From: Actinomucor elegans | Taxonomy: Eukaryota > Mucoromycota > Mucoromycetes > Mucorales > Mucoraceae | Assembly (NCBI GenBank): GCA_026027325.1 | Contig: JAMSLZ010000003.1 | Coordinates: forward strand, 1,612,001 to 1,676,000 | Direction of reading: 5' to 3' | DNA: 64,000 nucleotides | Shown: piece by piece, positions 57,412-64,000 of the stretch | How the letters are laid out: the number at the start of each line of letters is the position of its first letter | Position numbering within the stretch: position 1 is the stretch's first letter | Position numbers and translations under genes: made by a program | Notes under the pieces: generated by a model | Databases searched by the model: none | What the model saw: only the letters and a program-made list of their open reading frames with translations | Told to the model about the DNA's origin: nothing

Positions 57412-59089
57412 ATTTCCATTTTTTTTTTTTTTTTAGCTAATGAAGAGTGGAACAATATCATACCTGAATTTTAATTACTGTGCTGGAAGTTAACACTGGG
57501 ATAAAATGTAACAATACACTTTAATCCGACCAACATAAAAATTCGATAAGCTCTTAGGACTTTAAGTCGTATAGAATGGGTTTTACCTTGACTATCCAGT
57601 ATCTAGTCATTTAAGAGGCTCCTCAGAAACTCTCCATCAATATTGAAGCACTGGAGATATTGGCCAAATAGACCCGTTCCATTAGAAAAGCTTGGCGAAA
57701 TTGCAAAGCTTGATGTGGAACCAATTAGGTTTACTTTTAAGAATAAAGTAACTACACATCACTGCCTATGTATCTGACTAGATGCTTTTTGAATACATGT
57801 ATTGTATACGGAAATAGAGCTTGAGCCAGGAACTCTCGTGAATAAACACGGTGATTCCAATTATCGAGATATAGCATCAGTAACTGCTACATAAGGCTTT
57901 GGCATGCATGCCAAGTATATCTACTTGCAGGATATATCATCTATGTAGCTGCTGAAAATGCTCCACCGAATAGAAAACTTCTTTGATTTTAGTCAAAGAG
58001 AAATTATAAACAAATAAATGTGAGCAGAGCAGTTAATGCAACAAGAATAATGAAGCTATATTTGATGAAGCAGCTTAATGTAGATATATTCTACTAATCA
58101 AATGCAATACTATACCGAAATCGGTTGAGATACCTTGAATTAATTAGTGCTTGCTCTCAATTTTCAGAGTTGCAGTTCTCAAAAGTTCCAGGCCCAGGAA
58201 ATCAAATTTTTATGCCAAAAAAAGAGAACCTCGTTATAGGGAATAATGTATTCATGCTCAATCATTTAAGTGTTAATAAATGCTGAAGAAATTTTACATG
58301 TTTTTGAACGATGTAGATTTTAAGATATAATAAAAAGAAACATGCCCTAAATGACAAAAATGCAAGATTCTTGGAACTACCTAGCGGCTTCCTCTTCTCA
58401 CTTAGTACTATTAAAACGCATTCATATAATACACAGTGAAATCTTTTATTAAAACACCTTAATATTAATTTAATATCTCTACCAACAATGTAATTAGATA
58501 ATATTTTGTGACCCCAAAGTTTTATCAAGTGAGTAAAAAAGGGCTGGGGACCGGCTGTTCAACTACCAGTGGCCAATATAGTTAAAGTATGCTTTCAACC
58601 GTTAATCATTAAGAGCTAGAAGATAATATCCCTAGATCTCTCGAGAGATCTCAGCCCAATAGTATATCTGATTAATCTCTGCTTGGAATGAGTTACTGTA
58701 TTTACCAACGCTTTGGTCTAACTGAATTATAATGAGCATTTTATGTCATTAACAATAATTAAAAGTAATATACATTTTATATAAACTGAATCTATAGATC
58801 AATAGATCTCCCGATAAACACTGGTTTAATATCATATCTGAAGAGTACGTGATCTGTATATATTTAGGATATACCGCTGCATCTATTATATTCCAAAACT
58901 TTTATTAAAATGCAGACTGTGGTAACTGAACTTGTTTCACTTTCATTTTAAAGACCCTATTCCTGATTCATGCCTAACATTTCCTCCCAAACTTATATCC
59001 AGCGGTAACTGTTCCGACAATGAGCCTTATATCAAGTAAAAAGTCAATATTTATTAAAAATTACAAGTAGATAAACAAATCAAGATATT
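57412..59089. other. AT-rich intergenic region with repeat cores
   Basis: About 1.7 kb without a supported gene. A T-run lies at about 57420. Two reversed dispersed repeat cores are near 58630 and 58810. A minus-strand frame at 58262-58528 has no recognisable features. Confidence 0.5.
58610..58870 (-). repeat. Two copies of the dispersed repeat core
   Basis: Near 58632 the plus strand reads AGATCTCTCGAGAGATCTCA, a perfect palindrome centre, then AGTATATCTGATTAATC, which is the reversed core. Near 58803 it reads AGATCTCCCGATAAACACTG then TTTAATATCATATCTGAAG. The flank GAATGAGTTACTG matches the ACTCATT element that precedes other copies. Confidence 0.55.
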
Positions 59090-60840
59090 CTAACGGTTAT
59101 TGCTATGCTTGGGTTTCCATAGACCTTGTTCAATAAGCTCTTGATCCTTGATTCGCAATATATCTATTTCAATAGCAGCTAATGCAATCTTTCTCTGTTC
59201 AGGATCCAATGGCTGAATTTTGTCAGTGTTCTTGATACAAGAGGTAGTAAACTCCCAATCCTCGCCTTCTGCGAAATGAGTAAAGTTGAGATATTCAACC
59301 GAAGGCTTGTATTTGTTTCTGTATAAACCACCGTTGAACCAAAAGGGCGTATCCTCCGTGTCCAAATGAAGTTGAATGCCGCATACTTGATGTGGTTCAC
59401 CATCATCACCACCGCGACCCATATTGCCAATGACGGCACCAAACGATTTGAGAAAAGCATAAGGTGTCTGCATAATCTCATGCCCTATCCAGAAAGTCTA
59501 TTCAAACAAGATGAGTCACATGTATATATAACTGGCAAAATTCAATGTACCTCTTTATCACCATGAATATGTTTGTATACAACTTCGTCTCGCTCTGTAA
59601 TTCCATTCAATTTACAAGTGGATAACAGACCTAACAGTGATTTTTTCTTATTCATAACTACTACGCCCGACTCTTGTTCATGAGATGATGTGCCCTTGAA
59701 CCAACGTGTCTTGGGCACAAGTGTACTCATGGTAGGTAGAAATGATCTCAACCAATCAGGACCTCTTTCCCAATTGGCAAATAAGGTACGATCATAAAAG
59801 AACAAACTTCCTGTAGTTTGATAGCCTAGGTCATCAAATAATAAGGCAGGATTTTGCAGAAAGAACACATCAGCATCCATCATAATCATCTCTGTAAATG
59901 TGCTTGCCAACATGGCAAAAGGTTTCATGGCCCAGCCACCAAAACGAGTATAATAACGGCTAACATAACTCTCCAACTTCATCAAAGAGATATTACTGAA
60001 TTCTGTCTGAAAATAAGTTCGTTTGGCTAATGATAGATCGTCGTCGCGGATAAAGAAGACTTCGATCGGTAAATCGCAGTTGAGTACCTCTCGAATGACG
60101 CGTACTGTGGTAGCAGCAAATCTGAATTGACCGTTACCGACACAGATAACGATACCTTGTCCACTGGTGCGATTATTGATATGAAAAGCGTTGTCCCAGT
60201 AAGGATAAATCCAGGGATATAAAGTACGCTCAAGCCGCTTATACAACTCCCAAGTTTCTCGGTGATCCACTGCGACAGGTGTCAAAGGATCTTGAGTCAA
60301 TATTTTATCAAAATACATAAACAGTGCTTTGAACAATCTTTCTGCAGCTGTCATGGAAACAAAATTAGGCTTTTCATGTGCTTCTGGAATAAGTGCCAGC
60401 TGAGAAAATACGGTTTCACCAGCTGCAGATTTAAAAAAAGCTAAATCTTGTTCTATTAAAAAAAAAGACGGTTGTGTTTAGCCTGTCTTGCTTGTTTTTT
60501 TTGGTATTACAAGTTTTACCTGTCCACAATAAAGAAGGATTCATAATAGCAAAATCATAAGCATTAGACAAATGTTGGACGTCTGTGGAGTTCAGCACTA
60601 TGGAAACAGTGTTAAAAAACCAATAGACTAGCAAGTATCAACTGTACCAGGTTCTTGTACATGTAACTTTGAAAACAAGCTTTCATCAAAGCCATTGGAG
60701 GACACACCGTCGACGTTGTGCTTATCGATTGGCTTTGTCCTAAATTGAGTCGTATTCATCGATACAGTAAACACCAACATAGCTATGACAAAGCATAAAG
60801 CGATAATGGACCATCGGAAGGTCGTTGACTTTACAAGCAT
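59090..60840 (-). CDS. MNN1-like alpha-1,3-mannosyltransferase (GT71 type)
   Basis: Four exons: 60840-60648, 60597-60520, 60452-59551 and 59497-59090, giving 526 residues. A Golgi type II membrane enzyme that adds terminal mannose to glycoproteins. Seen: a signal anchor at residues about 10-30 (SIIALCFVIAMLVFTVSMN); a luminal domain with GIVICVGNGQFRFAATTVRV, LPIEVFFIRDDDLS, then the DxD site in MIMMDADVFFLQNP; SLFFYDRTLF; RWFKGTSSHEQESGVVVMNK; the aspartate-rich metal region GDKE-TFWIGHEI; and a C-terminal PHQVCGIQLHLDTED segment. These blocks are typical of the MNN1/Mannosyl_trans3 family. The start was placed at the ATG that gives a short cytoplasmic tail; the frame extends upstream but is A/T-rich. 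Its donor GDP-mannose depends on GDA1-type GDP removal. Confidence 0.9.
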
Positions 60841-61262
60841 GGAAAGGGTATATGCGCACTTGAGAAAAAAAGATGAAAAGGAAAAGAATAGGAGAAAAGA
60901 AACACAAAATATATGGCCAAGCAGCAGCTGTGTGCCCTTTAATTTTGAAGGAATACAAAAAAAAAAAAAAATTGAGTTCTTATCTGGGTGCATTTGGCAG
61001 TGAAACCACTACCAAGCGTTTTGGCTGGAAAGAGCAATTAATCTTTTGTTTCCCTGATTAAAATCTTGGCTTCTTTTTTATCATTTACCAAAAGAATCAA
61101 ACAGAAAATTGTCTACCTTATGGTAGCTATGCCCCTGTGCTGCTTGTTTTGATCTTGCTTGGCTGTCCAAAGAACGGGTCTTGAATTAGAAAGTAAAACG
61201 ACGCTACTGAACGCGGTTTATTTTCGATCTCACTTTTCTCTCTTTCAATAATATTTAATACT
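60841..61262. promoter_or_regulatory. Divergent promoter region, mannosyltransferase / alcohol dehydrogenase
   Basis: 422 bases between opposite start codons. A/T tracts near 60958 and a CT-rich leader (CTTTTCTCTCTTTC) before the dehydrogenase ATG. No gene seen. Confidence 0.45.
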
Positions 61263-62683
61263 ATGAAACAAGAAACATTCATTGGGTATGCTGGTTTAGA
61301 GCCCTTTGTCTTGAACGACGAAAAAACTCACTTGAAAGTACTTGAGTTTGAACCGAGATCTTTGGAATCTGACGAAGTAGAAATCGAGGTTGCAGCTTGC
61401 GGAATGTAAGAGGGAAAAAAAAAAGTAGCGTCAAAAAAAGTGTATTAAGGAATTTTTTTACAGTTGTGGGTCTGATGTTCACCAGTTAACCAATGTATTT
61501 ATCCGCATACACATTTGTTTTGGATAATACCTAATATTCAACTTAAATAGGGCTGGAAAAGAGCAAATTATCCATTGATTGCAGGCCATGAATTCATTGG
61601 CAAGGTTACTGCAAAAGGAGATCAAGTGACTGACCTTAATATTGGTCAGCGTGTTGGTGTAAGTCCTGTAAGCAGATCTTGCGGAGATTGCGCTCAGTGT
61701 AACAGCTCGCATGGTCAACTCTGTCCCAGTAAAGTCTTGACTTATAATGGCAAGTATAAAGACGTATTTACATTCGGTGTAAGTTGTATTGATTCACAAA
61801 GAGAATGCAAACCTTTTGACGCTTAAAATAGGGCTATGCCAACAAAGTGAGAGTTCAACACAAATGGGCTATTCCAATCCCTGATAATATCAGCGATGAA
61901 GAAGGCTCACCTTTGTAAGTATCGATAGTATCTTCAAGGTGACCAGAGTTCTCATTATAATATACAGACTATGCGCAGGAATTACTTCGTAAAGACACTA
62001 TTTTAGATCTACAGTACCGTCATCCTCAGTTTTTCTAATATGACATGTTATAGATACCTACCTTTTAAGCATCAAAACATTGGCCCTGAGACGCGTGTTG
62101 GTGTGATTGGTATTGGCGGTCTTGGTCATTTAGCTGTAGGTCTCTTTTTTTTTTTCAACTGCATCAATGAACAAGATAGCTAACATGGTCTGAATAGCTA
62201 CAATGGGCTAAAGCCAAGAAATGCCCCAAAATTGTAGCCATTTCCACCTCTACGCGTAAACAAGAGGACGCCACCAAACTAGGTGCTACAGATTTTGTAG
62301 TTTTAGATCAGCATGGTGATTTTGATGAAAAATACGCCAAAAGTGTCGATGTACTTTTAGTCTGTGGATCTGGCAAATCCACTAACTGGGGAAAATTAGC
62401 TGAGCTCATTGATACACGCGGTAAGATGGTCTTGATCGATGTACCTGATGAGCCCATCTTATTACCTGCTGCCGCTCTTGTCTACCGCCACATCAGCCTT
62501 ATTGGTACATTTGTCGGCAGTAATGATGATTTGAGAGAGATGCTGGCTTTTGCTAGCGAAACTGGCGTTAGACCTTGGATCCAAACTGTCAAGAACACAC
62601 TTGAGGGCGTCAATGGTGGCTTACAAGATTTAATGAACGGTAAAGCCCATTATCGTCTTGTCATTTCTGGTAAAGGGCGTTAA
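61263..62683 (+). CDS. Zinc-dependent alcohol dehydrogenase (cinnamyl-alcohol / ADH6-type)
   Basis: Seven exons: 61263-61405, 61464-61494, 61551-61778, 61832-61914, 61968-61988, 62054-62135 and 62198-62683, giving 357 residues. It interconverts aldehydes and alcohols with NADP(H). Seen: catalytic zinc ligands in ACGICGSDVHQL and AGHEFIGKV; the four-Cys structural zinc site CGDCAQCNSSHGQLC; cofactor loop GIGGLGHLALQWAKA; ISTSTRKQEDATKLGATDFV, where Ser/Thr after the strand favour NADP over NAD; and the family's GKMVLIDVP, HISLIGTFVGS and YRLVISGK blocks. The fifth exon is only 21 bases (CAGIT) and must be included to keep the CAG segment before the cofactor domain. The exact substrate is unknown. 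Confidence 0.92.
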
Positions 62684-63266
62684 GAGTTATATACAATAAA
62701 GATTGACGCTTAGAGTGTAATTACAAAAAAGTCTAGCTGTTCGCACAGAGTATGAAGTGATCCAAATGATTGGTGTCTTTCCTGAGATTTACTCGGTAAC
62801 TTCGCTCCATGGCTAATTTCTAAGCCCCACTATTTTCTTTTGATAGCGTCTAAAACTATTACACTTTTTAAAATTGGTTCTAGGCTGTAGATAAGATGCC
62901 AGTCGAGACTAGACTTTATGAATAGTTTGTTTGGTTGTGTTTCCTAAATACCTTGGGAAAATATTTTTCATCGAATGGCTGGTATGGAAATAATTGTCTT
63001 GTTGTTGAATTGAGAATGGCGAGTTATACTAGAGGCAGTCAACTGAAGCAAGAGATGATAGCTTGGGTGCCAATTCTCACTGGCTAGAATCATAAAACAA
63101 TGCTCAACAAAATAACGTATATGCGGGTTAAAAATAAATCTCTATCGCTCTCTCCACAAACGAACGGTTCTTCTATATTTTGAGGGCCAGCATGCCTCTT
63201 ATACACTTTTGTTAGATGACAAAAAAGCTGACTTTATTGAGACATTTAAACGACCAGATTCTTTCT
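62684..63266. other. Intergenic region between convergent genes
   Basis: About 580 bases holding the 3' ends of the dehydrogenase (+) and aminotransferase (-). No gene seen. Confidence 0.5.
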
Positions 63267-64000
63267 TTACAAACCCTCTTTGGGCCACATCCAGTCAAAG
63301 GTATCTTTGATTTCGCTGTTTTGAATACCACGGTACTCATCGTAAAGCTTCTTGAAACCTTCGCCAATTTCAGTTTGTTCACCACTACCGATTAAGATGA
63401 TTTGATCGCCACGGACAATTTTTTTGACAGGCGTAATGATAGCAGCTGTACCACAAGCAGCGACTTCTTCAAATTTACCTTCTTCAACTTCTTTCAAAGT
63501 AACCTGTCTCTCTTCGACCTTCCAACCCAACTTCTTTGCAACATCTTCTAATGAGAGACGTGTAACAGATCTCAAGATAGAGTTGGAGTCGGGTGTAACG
63601 AATGTACGCACACCATTAGCATCTAAAGCGATCTTTTAGTTATAAATTCGACCAACACATGTAGAGAGCAAGTTTACCAGCATGAGTTAATGCAACAAAG
63701 TTGGATGTAGAGAATTCATCGATATAAGTATGAGTTTTGGAATCGAGATGAAGAGTAAGAGCATAACCTGCTTTCTTGGCTTTCATGATAGGACCAAAAG
63801 TAGGAGCATAATTGCCACCTAACTTGGTTCCACCAGTACCATTAGGAGCACCTAGTAGTGATTATGCAAACTCAGTACTGAAGCTCAATCAAGTTGTTTC
63901 GTTTACTCACTTCTGTCAAAGTCTTCAATAACAATAGCATCTACAGGCTTAACACCACCAGTATAGAAAGCACCGACGGGCATGGCAAATACAACAAAGG
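63267..64000 (-). CDS. BCAT: Branched-chain amino acid aminotransferase, C-terminal part (cut by window edge)
   Basis: Three exons visible: 64000-63911 (incomplete), 63851-63678 and 63622-63267, with 59- and 55-bp GT-AG introns. The 5' part lies beyond the window. It transfers the amino group between Leu/Ile/Val and 2-oxoglutarate using PLP. Seen: FVVFAMPVGAFYTGG; the PLP-lysine block GTGGTKLGGNYAP; YIDEFSTSNFVAL; TPDSNSILRSVTR; the cofactor-binding GTAAIITPVKKI; and the C-terminal FDWMWPKEGL typical of fungal BAT proteins. Whether it is the mitochondrial or cytosolic form cannot be told because the N-terminus is missing. Confidence 0.95.

Noticed and set aside
60841..60993. N-terminal extension of the mannosyltransferase
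   Set aside because: Phe/Ser-rich translation of A/T-rich leader; the internal ATG gives the short cytoplasmic tail and signal anchor usual for this family.

Overview
The window looks like nuclear DNA of a filamentous fungus of the Mucorales (Mucoromycota). It is AT-rich. Genes are split by short introns of about 48-80 bp, mostly GT-AG, often with a TACTAAC-like branch site. The clearest proteins (neutral trehalase, GSK3, TERT, MTG1, RRB1, GDA1, a GT71-type mannosyltransferase, branched-chain aminotransferase) are all fungal in type. One protein belongs to a family I associate with mucoralean genomes. All gene models here were spliced by hand from splice signals and reading-frame phase.

Layout: 0.7-4.6 kb, an EST1/SMG6-like protein with a PIN nuclease domain (+). 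5.2-7.8 kb, neutral trehalase (+). 9.3-10.0 kb, a PHO80-type cyclin (-). 12.1-13.5 kb, a coiled-coil protein of unknown function (-). 14.3-15.4 kb, a four-helix membrane protein (-). 17.5-18.1 kb, a 126-residue protein with a GC-AG intron (-), then tRNA-Val(UAC) (-). 18.7-21.9 kb is repeat-rich and apparently gene-free. 21.9-25.1 kb holds a TM2-domain protein (+), RBM42 (-) and MTG1 (+). 25.2-29.7 kb is a complete telomerase reverse transcriptase gene (-), broken into 27 small exons and therefore invisible as an open frame.

30.7-38.1 kb is the most unusual region: six genes of charged, low-complexity proteins arranged as three consecutive head-to-head pairs. Four of them end in the same short beta-strand-like motif (RLDLNL...LKA...G...TL.LL). 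The last gene carries DUF3659/LEA-type repeats. I read this as one co-regulated structural-protein locus whose function is not known to me.

40.9-54.7 kb: a fungal-type transcription factor with an in-frame TGA (+), Golgi GDPase GDA1 (-), GSK3 kinase (+), a 358-bp tandem repeat array, a mucoralean-family protein with a nuclease-like E-x-K motif (+), and the ribosome-assembly WD40 protein RRB1 (+). 55.2-64 kb: a zinc-finger gene with an 18-bp minisatellite and an apparent frameshift (-), a MNN1-like mannosyltransferase (-), a zinc alcohol dehydrogenase with a 21-nt microexon (+), and the 3' part of a branched-chain aminotransferase running off the right edge (-).

Intergenic AT-rich stretches carry diverged copies of a dispersed repeat family built around a conserved core (AGATGTGACATTT ... 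ACCGAGATC ... CGAGAGATC). No CRISPR array, bacterial operon or intact transposase was seen.
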